This document shows positions 1-7,862 of a stretch of 22,250 nucleotides of DNA, piece after piece. Position numbers and translations under genes: made by a program. Each line of letters begins with the position of its first letter. Position 1 is the first letter of the stretch. The stretch is from Anaerolineae bacterium (GTDB lineage: Bacteria > Chloroflexota > Anaerolineae > JAFGEY01), in the NCBI GenBank assembly GCA_016929775.1, contig JAFGIE010000205.1, positions 1 to 22,250 of the forward strand. The letters run 5' to 3'. The notes under the pieces are model-generated. The model was given only the letters and a program-made list of their open reading frames with translations. It was not told the DNA's origin and made no database searches.

Positions 1-130
1 ATCGGGTTTCTCCTGCGTCTTGGAGACATCGGGTTTCTCGTGTCCCGCCCGACGATCAGAAACCCGATGTCTTGGAGACATCGGGTTTCTCGTGTGTCTT
101 GGAGAGATCGGGTTTCTCGTGTGTTATGGA
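1..130. repeat. 27-bp tandem repeats with an embedded 14-bp perfect hairpin
   Basis: Units beginning ATCGGGTTTCTC start at 1, 28, 80 and 107. Pairs 1/28 and 80/107 are exactly 27 bp apart, and the inner part reads GTCTTGGAGA. The second unit is interrupted by 25 bp that include an inverted copy (AGAAACCCGAT, 58-68). As a result 58-71 and 77-90 form a perfect 14-bp stem with a 5-nt loop. The block lies just downstream of the znuB stop codon, and the stem ends in GGGTTTCT, so it could terminate transcription in both directions. The array runs off the left edge of the window, so its true length is unknown. The terminator role is inference. Confidence 0.8.
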
Positions 131-1008
131 CGGCGCGCGCGTAGGGCGCGTACGACGAGGCTGAGCAGGTACCCCACGCCGGCGACGAGGATGATGCTCG
201 CCCCCGAGGTGAGGTTCCAGGCATACGACAGCCACAGACCCAGCACCGTAAAGAGCACGCCAAGGACGACCGCCCAGACCATGGTCCGCCGCAGATCGCC
301 CACGAACTGCCCCGCGATCGCCGCCGGCATGGTCAGCATGGCGATCACCATGATCAGCCCCACGACGCGCATCATCATGACCACGGTGAGCGCGATCAGG
401 CACAAGAGCACGACATAGATCGCGTCGACGGGCACGTTCTCGACCGTGGCAAAGCTCTCGTCGAACGAGATCGCGACCAACTCTTTGTAGAGCAGGACGA
501 CCACGGCGACGACGAGGGCGTCGAGGGCGAGCATGACGAGCAGCTCGACCGGTTCGACGGCGAGGATGCTGCCAAACAGGTAGCTCATCAGGTCGACCTT
601 GTAGCCCGCGCTGAGGTCGACAAAGAGGATCCCCACCGCCATGCCGATCGCCCACAGCACGCCGATGATCGTGTCCGCGCGCTGGCGGGTGCGGCGCTGG
701 ACCACGCCCATGACGACCGCTGCCCCCAAGCTGAACAGGATCGCGCCGCCGAGCGGAAAGCCGCCAGGGCCCGGATCCTGCGCCAGGGCGCTGCCCGCAA
801 AGAGGAGCGGCAGCAGGGTGTATTTGACATAGTAGCCGAGCCCGATCCCGCCGTAGGCGGCGTGCGCGATCCCGCCGCTGACGAACACGATCCGCTTGAC
901 TACGACAAAGGTGCCGATCACGCCACAGGCAATGCTGACCAGCACGCCCGCCGCGAGGGCGTGGCGCATGAACGCAAACCCCAGGGCATCGACGATGGCG
1001 TCGATCAT
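124..1008 (-). CDS. znuB: Zinc/manganese ABC transporter permease (ZnuB/MntB family)
   Basis: This is the membrane channel of a metal-ion ABC importer in the cytoplasmic membrane, 294 aa. The hydrophobic segments, and the N-terminal region with the VVKRIVFVSGGIAHAAYGG stretch, are typical of the ABC-3 family permeases. The ATG at 1008 is chosen because it overlaps the stop of the ATPase gene as ATGA and has GAGGGAAGG a few bases upstream. A longer frame to 1125 gives only Arg/Pro-rich shadow sequence. It is the last gene of a znuA-znuC-znuB operon. Sequence alone cannot say whether the substrate is zinc or manganese; the His-rich stretches in the two partner proteins favour zinc. Confidence 0.9.
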   Translation of the reverse strand: MIDAIVDALGFAFMRHALAAGVLVSIACGVIGTFVVVKRIVFVSGGIAHAAYGGIGLGYYVKYTLLPLLFAGSALAQDPGPGGFPLGGAILFSLGAAVVMGVVQRRTRQRADTIIGVLWAIGMAVGILFVDLSAGYKVDLMSYLFGSILAVEPVELLVMLALDALVVAVVVLLYKELVAISFDESFATVENVPVDAIYVVLLCLIALTVVMMMRVVGLIMVIAMLTMPAAIAGQFVGDLRRTMVWAVVLGVLFTVLGLWLSYAWNLTSGASIILVAGVGYLLSLVVRALRARRP

Positions 1009-1835
1009 GGACCTTCCCTCCCCGCGTGCGCGGCGTGGTCGTGTGCAGCGTGGTCGTGCGCGGCGTGGTCGTGTTCTGCCAGGACGCGGTGCGGCACGCC
1101 GTGCGCCAGCAGGTCGATCGGGCACTGGTACGCCAGTTCGAGCATCTCGGGCGTCAGGTGCCGCTCGTTGTGGTAAAAGAGGCGGCGGTTGACGCAGCCC
1201 ACGGTCTTGACGTAGGACGAGACGGCGCCCATGTCGTGCGAGATCATCAGGATCGTGGCGCGGTCGTTCAGATCGCGCAGGAGCTCAAAGATGCTCGTCC
1301 GGATCTGCGGGTCGACGCTCGCCGTCGGCTCGTCGAGGAGCAGGATCGCGGGCTCTGTCGCCAGGGCGCGGGCGATGTAGACCCGCTGCCGCTGCCCGCC
1401 CGACAGTTCGCCGATCGGTTGGTCGCGCAGGTCGAGCATCTCGACCTGGCGCAGGGCAGCGGCGACCACGGCGTCATCCTCGGCAGTGAAGCGGTGAAAG
1501 AGGCCTCGCCTGCCGAGGCGCCCCATGCATGCCACGTCCCACACGCTGATCGGGAATTCGCGATCGAACTCGACGAACTGGGGCACATAGCCGATGTAGC
1601 GTCGCCCTTCGCGGGGCGACATGCCCATGACCTGCACCTCACCGCGCGTAGGCGGCAGCAGTCCCAGCAAGACCTTGATCAGCGTGGTCTTGCCCCCGCC
1701 ATTCGGGCCGATCAGCCCGATAAAGTCCAACTCGCGCACCGAGAGGTTGACGTCTTCGAGCACCTGCTCGTGCTCATAGCCCGCCCACAGGTGGCGAATG
1801 GCGATCACCTCACGCCGTTCGGGCTGTAGTCCCAT
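1005..1835 (-). CDS. znuC: Zinc/manganese ABC transporter ATPase with a His-rich tail
   Basis: This cytoplasmic ATPase powers metal import with the neighbouring permease, 276 aa. Visible motifs are Walker A GPNGGGKTT (43-51), the Q-loop in YVPQF (about 83-87), signature LSGGQ (144-148), Walker B ILLLDEP (164-170) and the H-loop ISHD (198-201). The start at 1835 is preferred because GGAGG lies 6 bases upstream. A second ATG at 1841 overlaps the znuA stop as ATGA, but GGAGG then touches the start codon. The C-terminus is odd: residues 255-270 are three copies of HDHAA plus a final His, encoded by a 15-bp tandem repeat at 1029-1073. This seven-His tail is not part of the ATPase fold and could bind metal. 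Confidence 0.92.
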   Translation of the reverse strand: MGLQPERREVIAIRHLWAGYEHEQVLEDVNLSVRELDFIGLIGPNGGGKTTLIKVLLGLLPPTRGEVQVMGMSPREGRRYIGYVPQFVEFDREFPISVWDVACMGRLGRRGLFHRFTAEDDAVVAAALRQVEMLDLRDQPIGELSGGQRQRVYIARALATEPAILLLDEPTASVDPQIRTSIFELLRDLNDRATILMISHDMGAVSSYVKTVGCVNRRLFYHNERHLTPEMLELAYQCPIDLLAHGVPHRVLAEHDHAAHDHAAHDHAAHAGREGP

Positions 1836-1837
1836 CG

Positions 1838-2776
1838 TCATCCTCCAGCCCGGTCGCCAAGGGCCTGGGCAAAGGTCTCGGCGACGCGCTGCATGTTCGC
1901 CAGCCAGTCGGGCGCGAGCGGGCTGACGAGCAGCACTTGGCCCCCAATCTCGCCGGCGATCGTCCGTGCGTCGACGGTGCTGAACTCGGGCTGGGCAAAG
2001 ACGACCCGGATCCCGTCCGCCTTGGCAGTCTCGATCAGGCGCGCCAGCTCTTGCGCGCTCGGTTCTTGCCCGCCGACCTCGATCGCGATCTGCTCCAAGC
2101 CATAGTCCTGCGCAAAGTAGCCCCACGAGGGGTGGAAGACCAGAAAGCGCGCCCCGCTCACACCAGACAGCGTGTCGGCGATCTCGGCGTCCAGGGCCTC
2201 GATCTCTGCCAGGAACGCCGCCAGGTTGTCGCGAAAGCGCGCCTCGTGCGCGGGCGCGGCGGCGATCAGGGCATCGGCGATGTGCTGCGCCTGGATCGCC
2301 ACCAGGCGCGGGGAGAGCCAGATGTGGGGATCGAGCGCGCCCTCTGGGCCCTCGTCGTGTTCGCCCTCGTCGTGGTCTTCTCCGTGGTCGTGGTCGGCGA
2401 TCGGGATGCGGTCGATCCCGGCGGCGGTGTCGACGATCGTCATCTCGGGGTTGGCTGCCGCGATCTTGGGCATCCACACGTCCTCAAAGGGCACGCCGAT
2501 CCGGAAATAGAGCGCCGAGCGGCTCAGGGCGACCAGCTGCTCTGGCTTGGGCTCGTACGTCGCCGGGTTGGCGCCGGGCTCGACCATGACGCCGACCTGT
2601 ACGTGCTCGCCGCCGATCCGGTCCACAAAGTACTGCTGGGGCAGGATGCTGACCGTGACCTGCAGCGCTTGGCCCGCCGCGGTGCCAGACGCACGCGCGC
2701 AGCCAGCGCCCACGACAAGCACGAGCAGCAGCGCTGTCGCAGCCCACCCCCCTATCCCGAGGAACCGGTTACTCAT
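1838..2776 (-). CDS. znuA: Zinc ABC transporter substrate-binding lipoprotein (ZnuA/TroA family)
   Basis: This extracytoplasmic metal-binding protein delivers ions to the ZnuBC channel, 312 aa. An N-terminal hydrophobic segment ends at Cys26 (VVGAGC), which fits a lipoprotein signal although the -3 position is Gly. Family hallmarks are DPHIWLSP (His151), FHPSWGYFA (His215) and a His/Asp/Glu-rich loop at about 128-143. At the usual first His ligand (PHxYEP in many homologues) this protein has NPATYEP, with Ala72. I believe this is a subfamily trait rather than damage. The ATG at 2776 is used. A TTG one codon upstream is closer to the AGGAGG and cannot be excluded. It is the first gene of the operon, with a promoter at 2836-2864. 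Confidence 0.92.
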   Translation of the reverse strand: MSNRFLGIGGWAATALLLVLVVGAGCARASGTAAGQALQVTVSILPQQYFVDRIGGEHVQVGVMVEPGANPATYEPKPEQLVALSRSALYFRIGVPFEDVWMPKIAAANPEMTIVDTAAGIDRIPIADHDHGEDHDEGEHDEGPEGALDPHIWLSPRLVAIQAQHIADALIAAAPAHEARFRDNLAAFLAEIEALDAEIADTLSGVSGARFLVFHPSWGYFAQDYGLEQIAIEVGGQEPSAQELARLIETAKADGIRVVFAQPEFSTVDARTIAGEIGGQVLLVSPLAPDWLANMQRVAETFAQALGDRAGG

Positions 2777-2835
2777 CAAACGTCCCGCCTCCTGTGCGCG
2801 AACCTTCCCGAATCGCCGCGCTAGACCGTGCGCCC

Positions 2836-2864
2836 ATTGTAGCCGAGGGACGCCCGACGGTCAA
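2836..2864 (-). promoter_or_regulatory. sigma70-type promoter of znuA operon
   Basis: On the minus strand TTGACC (2864-2859) and TACAAT (2841-2836) are separated by exactly 17 bp. They lie about 60 bp upstream of the znuA start, giving a short leader that contains AGGAGG. I see no clear Zur-type palindrome around it. Confidence 0.75.
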
Positions 2865-2872
2865 GGCGCATC

Positions 2873-3763
2873 TCAGCCCGCCATCATGCGTTCGAGCGCC
2901 TCGCGGCTGGATCGAGCGGTGGCGTCGAGGTTCTCCATGCTGCCGCCCCCCTTGACCGGCGAGCACATCTCGAACGAGACATAGCCGTCAAAGCCCCCCT
3001 CGCGCAGGCCCCGGAAAAAGCCCTGGTAGTCGATGAACCCCTCTCCCACCGGCACGGCGCGCAGGTAGGGCGCGCGCGGCTCATAGCTCGAAAGCGCCGT
3101 GTCCAGGTGATAGCGCGGCTGCCGGACATAGTCGGCGACCGTGGTTTGCGCCATGCGGGGCGCCATGCGCCTCGCCCATGCGACCAGGTCCGAACCGTGC
3201 TGCGCGATGCTCCACGCGTCGAACATGGCGCGGCAGTTAGGCCGGTCGACCTGGTCGAGCAGGTCCTCGTAGGCTTCGGCGCCGACGCCGATGTCGTGGT
3301 GGTTCTGCACGCCGATCTTGAGCCCGTAGCGGGCGGCGACATCGCACGCCTCTCTCACCGCGCCGACGCACAGATCCCACTGCTGATCGTAGGACATCGC
3401 AGGGGTGTTGTAGCCGGTAAAGATCCGGATCAGGTCCGCGCCCAGGATCTCGGCGAACTGGGCCAAGCGGTCGATGTACGCGAGCTGGATCTCGACAAAC
3501 GGGACCTCGCGGCTCTCCATCCCGCCCGTAAAGTTGGTATAGCCGGCGAGGCTCGCCGCCTCGAGGCCCAGCTCGTCGAGCAGCGCCCGGTAGGCGCGCA
3601 CGTCGTCGAGCGAGCAGTCGACGACGGACAGATGGGGGCGCTTGCCCATGATCTCGACCGCGGGAAAGCCCAGCTCCTTGGCCTTGCGCAGCACGTCGGG
3701 CAGGGAAAGCCGCGCCTGCCCCCAGAACCCGGCATAGCTCACGGTGAATAGCGCTGTCTTCAT
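2873..3763 (-). CDS. Sugar phosphate isomerase/epimerase family protein (AP endonuclease 2-like TIM barrel)
   Basis: This 296-aa protein resembles the xylose-isomerase-like TIM barrel family (IolE, hydroxypyruvate isomerase and tagatose epimerase relatives). Members bind a divalent metal and isomerise or epimerise small sugars. Likely metal or catalytic regions are GVQNHHD, RAMFDAWS and the C-terminal YVSFEMCSP, which supply the His, Asp and Glu expected on barrel strands. The ATG at 3763 has AGGAGG seven bases upstream and sits about 38 bases after a predicted transcription start. The frame stays open upstream to 4447, but that part is the antisense shadow of the ABC ATPase gene. It appears monocistronic, and no neighbour indicates its substrate. 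Confidence 0.85.
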   Translation of the reverse strand: MKTALFTVSYAGFWGQARLSLPDVLRKAKELGFPAVEIMGKRPHLSVVDCSLDDVRAYRALLDELGLEAASLAGYTNFTGGMESREVPFVEIQLAYIDRLAQFAEILGADLIRIFTGYNTPAMSYDQQWDLCVGAVREACDVAARYGLKIGVQNHHDIGVGAEAYEDLLDQVDRPNCRAMFDAWSIAQHGSDLVAWARRMAPRMAQTTVADYVRQPRYHLDTALSSYEPRAPYLRAVPVGEGFIDYQGFFRGLREGGFDGYVSFEMCSPVKGGGSMENLDATARSSREALERMMAG

Positions 3764-3807
3764 GTGACCCTCCTCTGGGAGTCCAGCTCTATCGAAAGCG
3801 TGTGCGC

Positions 3808-3836
3808 ATTGTACCGCCGATCCGGCGCCGGCACAA
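3808..3836 (-). promoter_or_regulatory. Promoter of the sugar isomerase-like gene
   Basis: Minus strand TTGTGC (3836-3831), 17 bp, then TACAAT (3813-3808). The -10 is identical to that of the znuA promoter; the -35 matches consensus only in TTG. It is placed about 45 bp before the start codon. Confidence 0.6.
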
Positions 3837-3853
3837 CCTAGGCCCTCGCGGTT

Positions 3854-3882
3854 TTGGAGAGCTCGGGGGTCTGGGGTATACT
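3854..3882 (+). promoter_or_regulatory. Promoter of the ABC exporter cluster
   Basis: Plus strand TTGGAG (3854-3859), 17 bp, TATACT (3877-3882). The expected transcription start is near 3889, about 46 bases before the GTG start at 3935. It diverges from the isomerase promoter, with about 17 bp between the two -35 elements. Confidence 0.65.
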
Positions 3883-3934
3883 GGACCAACGGCGCCCCTG
3901 CGACGGGACGGTCGAGGGTTCGAAAGGACACGGC

Positions 3935-4969
3935 GTGACGCCGATCATCGAGGCGCGCAGCCTGGCATTCCAGTACGGCGCCTATCCGGCGATCGAGGAC
4001 CTGACGTTCGAGGTCGCGGCGGGCGCGATCTATGGCCTGCTTGGGCCAAACGGCGCGGGCAAGAGCACGCTCTTGCGCATCCTGTCCACCCTGCTCCGAC
4101 CGAGCGCCGGCGACGCCTACGTGGGCGGTTGCTCGGTCCGCCACGACGCGCCCGGCGTGCGCCGCCAGATCGGCTACGTGCCCGAGCGGAGCGCCGTGTA
4201 CGCGCGGCTGACGGTGCGCGCGCACCTCGACTTTTACGCCGCCTGCCAGGACATCCACGCCCCGGCGCGGCAAGCGCTGGTCGACGCGCTGCTCGACCTG
4301 TTCGACCTGGACGCACAGCGCGACGCGCCCGCCGCCGCCCTCTCGCACGGGGAGCGGCAGCGCCTCTCCCTGGCGCGCGCACTGGCCCACGACCCCGACG
4401 TGCTCCTGCTGGACGAGCCCACTGCCGGGCTGGACCCGCAGGGCCAACGCGAGGTCCTCTCTTTGCTACACGAAATCCACCGCATGGGCAAGACGATCGT
4501 GCTCGCCTCGCACCTCCTGCCCGCGCTCGCCGCCTTGCCCGCGACGACGATCGGCGTGCTGCGCGCCGGGCGCCTCGTCGCCAGTGGCGCCCCCGACGCG
4601 CTCGCCCCCCCACCCGGGACGCGCCGCCTGCGGGTGACGGTCGGCATACAGGCGCCGGTCGCCACGGAGGCGCGGGTCGCCACGCAGCTGGCGCGTGCAC
4701 GCGCCTTGCTGCGCGCCATGCCAGGCGTCGCGCTGGAGGAGGCGCGAGACCCCCACGGACCGGCTGCGATGGACGAGGACGCCCGGTCCGCGCGCCCGGG
4801 GCGAGCCGAGATCGACCTGCGCTGCCCGAACGACGATCGGGCACAGGCGGCGCTTCTCCGCGCCCTGGTCGAGGGCGGGATCGCGGTCCTGACCGTGGCG
4901 GAACGGGGAGATGCGCTCGCCGACCTGTACGCGCACGCTGCGGAGGAGACACACGATGCGCACAGATAG
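3935..4969 (+). CDS. ABC-2 type exporter ATP-binding protein
   Basis: This cytoplasmic ATPase of an exporter (344 aa) has Walker A GPNGAGKST (37-45), signature LSHGE (136-140), Walker B VLLLDEP (156-162) and the H-loop ASHLL (His193). The GTG start has AAAGGA about seven bases upstream; the frame continues upstream only to a TTG within the -35 element. After the nucleotide-binding domain (about 1-228) there is an unassigned C-terminal part of about 115 aa (RRLRVTV onward). Such regulatory-like extensions occur in exporters of the CcmA/NosF type. Its stop overlaps the start of the permease gene by 14 bases, so the two are surely co-translated. The substrate is unknown. Confidence 0.88.
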   Translation: MTPIIEARSLAFQYGAYPAIEDLTFEVAAGAIYGLLGPNGAGKSTLLRILSTLLRPSAGDAYVGGCSVRHDAPGVRRQIGYVPERSAVYARLTVRAHLDFYAACQDIHAPARQALVDALLDLFDLDAQRDAPAAALSHGERQRLSLARALAHDPDVLLLDEPTAGLDPQGQREVLSLLHEIHRMGKTIVLASHLLPALAALPATTIGVLRAGRLVASGAPDALAPPPGTRRLRVTVGIQAPVATEARVATQLARARALLRAMPGVALEEARDPHGPAAMDEDARSARPGRAEIDLRCPNDDRAQAALLRALVEGGIAVLTVAERGDALADLYAHAAEETHDAHR

Positions 4970-5894
4970 CGGGTCGCGCCAGCGGGCGCGCGCGCCTGCC
5001 CACGTCCTGTCGCACGCGCTAGGCGTGGCGGTCGTCCGCAAGGACCTGCGCGAGCGGGCGGGCACCTGGCGCGTCACAGCTGCCGGCGCCGCATATGCCG
5101 CGCTGACCGCCGGGGCAGCGTTGGTGGGATTCCGCCTTGCCGCCGCAGGCGCAGGCGCGTGGGCAAGCGAGGTCGCGTGGCGCGGCGCGGCGGCGGGCGC
5201 CTACGTCGCGCTGCTGGCGCTCGACGCGGCGGCGCCGATCGTGTACGCCGCACGCGCCCTCGCCGCGGAGCGCGAGGAGGGGACGCTCGACCTGCTGCGG
5301 GTCACGGCGCTGCCGGCGCACGCGATCGCGACCGGCACGGCGCTCTCTGCGCTGGCGCGCGTCCTCCTGCCCAGCGTAGCCGCGCTGCCCGTCCTGGCGC
5401 TGACTGCGGCGGCAGGCGCGATCCCGCTCGGGATCGCGGCGATCGGTGCGCTGGTCGTGGGGGTGACCGCCGCCGCCGGCGCCGCACTCGGCGCCCTGAT
5501 CGGCAGCGCCGCCCGCTCGCGCGCGTGGGCGAGCGGTGCAAGCCTCGCCGCAGGAGGCGCGGTCTTGACCAGCGCGCCGATCGCGGTTACACTCTCCCTG
5601 GGCGCCGTGCGCGCGCTGATCGACGGCGTCCCGGCGGACGTGGGGGGGCGGTCGCTGGCGCTGTGGCTCGCGTCGGGCGGCGTCCTGGCATGTACGCACC
5701 CGTTCGCCGCGGCAGCGACCACGGCGGCAGCCTGGCAGGCCCAGGGAACGGCGTGCGCGTTCCGGGTTGCCCTGGACGGCGCGCGCCCGATCGGGCTGCC
5801 CATGCCGTGGGCGCCGTACGTGGCATACGCCGCACTGCTGTGCGTCGCGCTGGTCGCCGCGGCGGCGGTCGCGCTCGAGGCGCGGCGCAGCTAG
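4956..5894 (+). CDS. ABC-2 type transporter permease
   Basis: This 312-aa membrane protein is very Ala-rich, with about six hydrophobic segments. The stretch EREEGTLDLLRVTALPA (about 105-121) is the characteristic cytosolic motif of ABC-2 permeases that pair with CcmA-like ATPases. The ATG at 4956 has GGAGGAG about seven bases upstream and lies inside the end of the ATPase gene. The frame could start at 4911, but that would overlap more and lacks a ribosome site. Together with the preceding ATPase it should form an exporter of unknown cargo. The hydrophobic core and GC-rich codons make exact helix boundaries uncertain. Confidence 0.82.
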   Translation: MRTDSGSRQRARAPAHVLSHALGVAVVRKDLRERAGTWRVTAAGAAYAALTAGAALVGFRLAAAGAGAWASEVAWRGAAAGAYVALLALDAAAPIVYAARALAAEREEGTLDLLRVTALPAHAIATGTALSALARVLLPSVAALPVLALTAAAGAIPLGIAAIGALVVGVTAAAGAALGALIGSAARSRAWASGASLAAGGAVLTSAPIAVTLSLGAVRALIDGVPADVGGRSLALWLASGGVLACTHPFAAAATTAAAWQAQGTACAFRVALDGARPIGLPMPWAPYVAYAALLCVALVAAAAVALEARRS

Positions 5895-5934
5895 GGCGGC
5901 GCGGCGCAGGCCTATCTGGGCAAAGGGATCGCCT

Positions 5935-6381
5935 ATGTCTGTACACCGCTTTTACGCCGCAGGCGGCGTCGTGATCGACGGCGCACGCGTCCTCGCGCTG
6001 CGCAGTGCGCGCTATGCGGACCTGCGCCTGCCCAAGGGACACATCGAGGGCGGCGAAGATCCGCTCCAGGCGGCGCTGCGCGAGGTGACGGAGGAGAGCG
6101 GTTACGCCGACCTGGAAGTGCTCGCCGATCTGGGCGTGCAGGTCGTCGAGTACGACAGCGACCAGGGGCACACGATCCGGCACGAGCACTACTACCTCAT
6201 GCGCCTGCGGAGCCCGCGCCAGCGCACGCGCCCGCCGGGGGACGTCAAGTTCACGCCCGAGTGGCTGTCTTGGCCCGCGGCGATCGAGGGGCTGGTCTTT
6301 GACGAGGAACGGCGCTGGCTGATCGTCGCGCGCGCGCTGCTCGCGCCGGACGACGCCGGCGCACAGGAGGAGGGGACATGA
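5935..6381 (+). CDS. NUDIX hydrolase, first of a tandem pair
   Basis: NUDIX enzymes hydrolyse nucleoside diphosphates linked to another moiety, using Mg2+ or Mn2+. The 148-aa protein has a complete NUDIX box from Gly35 to Tyr57: GHIEGGE followed by REVTEESGY, matching G-x5-E-x7-RE-U-x-EE-x-G-U except Tyr at the last position. The preceding LPKGHIE is common in Ap4A-type and related NUDIX proteins, but the substrate cannot be assigned. The ATG at 5935 is preceded by AAAGGGA. The stop overlaps the start of the second NUDIX gene as ATGA. The two proteins are clearly paralogous along their length. Confidence 0.9.
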   Translation: MSVHRFYAAGGVVIDGARVLALRSARYADLRLPKGHIEGGEDPLQAALREVTEESGYADLEVLADLGVQVVEYDSDQGHTIRHEHYYLMRLRSPRQRTRPPGDVKFTPEWLSWPAAIEGLVFDEERRWLIVARALLAPDDAGAQEEGT

Positions 6382-6821
6382 GGGCGCTCCGCTACCAAGC
6401 GGCGGGCGGGGTCGTGGTCGACGGGGAGCGCGTGCTGGTCCTGCTCCGCCCCAGTCGCGACGAGGTCCGCCTGCCCAAGGGACACATCGAGGCGGGAGAG
6501 GCGCCGCTCCAGACGGCGCTGCGCGAAGTGGTGGAGGAGAGCGGCTACGCCGACCTAGAGCTCGCCGCCGACCTGGGCATGCAGGTCGTCGAGTTTGACT
6601 TTCGCGACGCCCACATCGTGCGGGACGAGCGGTATTTCGCGCTGCGCCTGGTGGGTCCACGCCAGGTGGCGCGCGCGCCCAAGGAACTCCAGTTCGAGCC
6701 GGTGTGGATGAGCTGGCAGGATGCCGCACAGGCGCTGACCTACGCCGCGGAGCGCGAGTGGTTGGAGCGGGCGCGCGCCGCCCTCGAAGGGACCGAGACG
6801 CCTGGACGGACGTCCAGCTAG
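6378..6821 (+). CDS. NUDIX hydrolase, second of a tandem pair
   Basis: This 147-aa paralogue of the preceding gene has its NUDIX box at the same residue numbers (35-57, GHIEAGE ... REVVEESGY). It shares LPKGHIE, the YADLE segment and the C-terminal W-x-SW region. The ATG at 6378 overlaps the previous stop by four bases, with AGGAGGGG upstream. The pair most likely arose by tandem duplication. The residues around YFALRLVGPRQ differ from the first copy, which may reflect a different substrate. Possible roles are nucleotide clean-up or dinucleoside polyphosphate hydrolysis; sequence alone does not decide. Confidence 0.9.
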   Translation: MRALRYQAAGGVVVDGERVLVLLRPSRDEVRLPKGHIEAGEAPLQTALREVVEESGYADLELAADLGMQVVEFDFRDAHIVRDERYFALRLVGPRQVARAPKELQFEPVWMSWQDAAQALTYAAEREWLERARAALEGTETPGRTSS

Positions 6822-6831
6822 AAGACACCAC

Positions 6832-7779
6832 GTGAAGCGAGAACGGACCCTGATCGTCCTCTGCTACATCACCCTGTACATCGTTTGGGGATCGACTTAC
6901 CTGGCGATCAAGCTCGCGGTAGAGACCATCCCCCCCTTCTACGTCGTCGGCTTGCGCTACCTGGTTGGCGGCGCCCTGCTCCTCGGGCTTTCCGCATCCC
7001 GCGTCCGCGGGCGCGGTCGCCCGACGCTGCGCCACGCACTCGCCTCGGCGCTGCTGGGGTCGCTGCTGTTGATCGGCGGCAACGGGCTGATCACGATCGC
7101 CGAGCAGACGGTGGACAGCTATGTCGCCGCGCTGATCATCGCGAACACGCCGCTGGTGGTGGCGGGATTTGACTGGCTGCTCTTCCGGCAGCGCATCTCT
7201 GCGGTCCGGCTCGCCGGGATCGCGATCGGGGTCAGCGGTGTGGGGCTGCTGCTCTACAACGGAGATGCCGCGGTGGGCGGGCTGTCGCCCGGGGTCGGGA
7301 TGATCATGGGCGGCGTGGGATGCTGGGGTCTCGCGACCAGCCTGGGGCCGCACGTGCGCACCTATCCCGACCCGCTCGCCAACAGCGGGATGCAGATGCT
7401 GTTCGTCGGCGTCGTGTGCACCGTGGGGGCGGCGCTGCTCGCACCGTCCGCGTCTCAGATCCTGCCGGCGCTCTCGGCGCGCTCGGCGCTGGCGCTGCTC
7501 TACCTGAGCGTAGTCGGATCGCTGGCTTTTGGGGCGTACACGTACTTGATCGCGCACGAGCCCGCCAGCCGCGTGGTGAGCTATGCGCTGGTCAACCCCG
7601 TGATCGCGACGCTGCTCGGGCTGCTGCTCGACGGCGAGACGCCAGTGCCGCTGCTCGCCGCTGGGCTGCCCCTGGTCCTGGTCGGCGTCGGCATGATGCT
7701 CTATGGCGAGGGCGCGTTGGCCCGGGTGCGCGCCGGCATACACAGCGCCCGATCGGCGCCCCGGGTGGGGGAAGACTAG
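6832..7779 (+). CDS. EamA/DMT-family transporter
   Basis: This 315-aa integral membrane protein is of the drug/metabolite transporter superfamily. It has two repeated EamA halves and about ten hydrophobic helices. Typical features are the N-terminal YIVWGSTYLAIKLAVETIPP and the later GSLAFGAYTYLIAHEPASRVVSYALVNPVIATLLG-type region (given here only as a landmark at about residues 225-265). The start is GTG at 6832, 10 bases after the previous stop; its ribosome site is weak, so it may depend on translational coupling. Family members export amino acids, nucleosides or other metabolites. The substrate is not predictable here. Confidence 0.88.
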   Translation: MKRERTLIVLCYITLYIVWGSTYLAIKLAVETIPPFYVVGLRYLVGGALLLGLSASRVRGRGRPTLRHALASALLGSLLLIGGNGLITIAEQTVDSYVAALIIANTPLVVAGFDWLLFRQRISAVRLAGIAIGVSGVGLLLYNGDAAVGGLSPGVGMIMGGVGCWGLATSLGPHVRTYPDPLANSGMQMLFVGVVCTVGAALLAPSASQILPALSARSALALLYLSVVGSLAFGAYTYLIAHEPASRVVSYALVNPVIATLLGLLLDGETPVPLLAAGLPLVLVGVGMMLYGEGALARVRAGIHSARSAPRVGED

Positions 7780-7862
7780 GGAAGGGCTTGGCCTCGTCGT
7801 GGCTCCCCTCCGGTTTCTCCCACGTGGGGAGGCAGGGAGCGGCGGCGGGCAGGGAGGCAGAG

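Noticed and set aside
1..130. CRISPR array
   Set aside because: The repeats are directly tandem or inverted with no unique spacers of regular size, and no cas genes are present.
2777..2872. Zur/Fur box at the znuA promoter
   Set aside because: No AT-rich palindrome of the expected type overlaps the promoter.
3764..4447. N-terminal extension of the sugar isomerase-like gene
   Set aside because: It would run through the mapped promoter and antisense to the ABC ATPase; the ATG at 3763 has a strong ribosome site.
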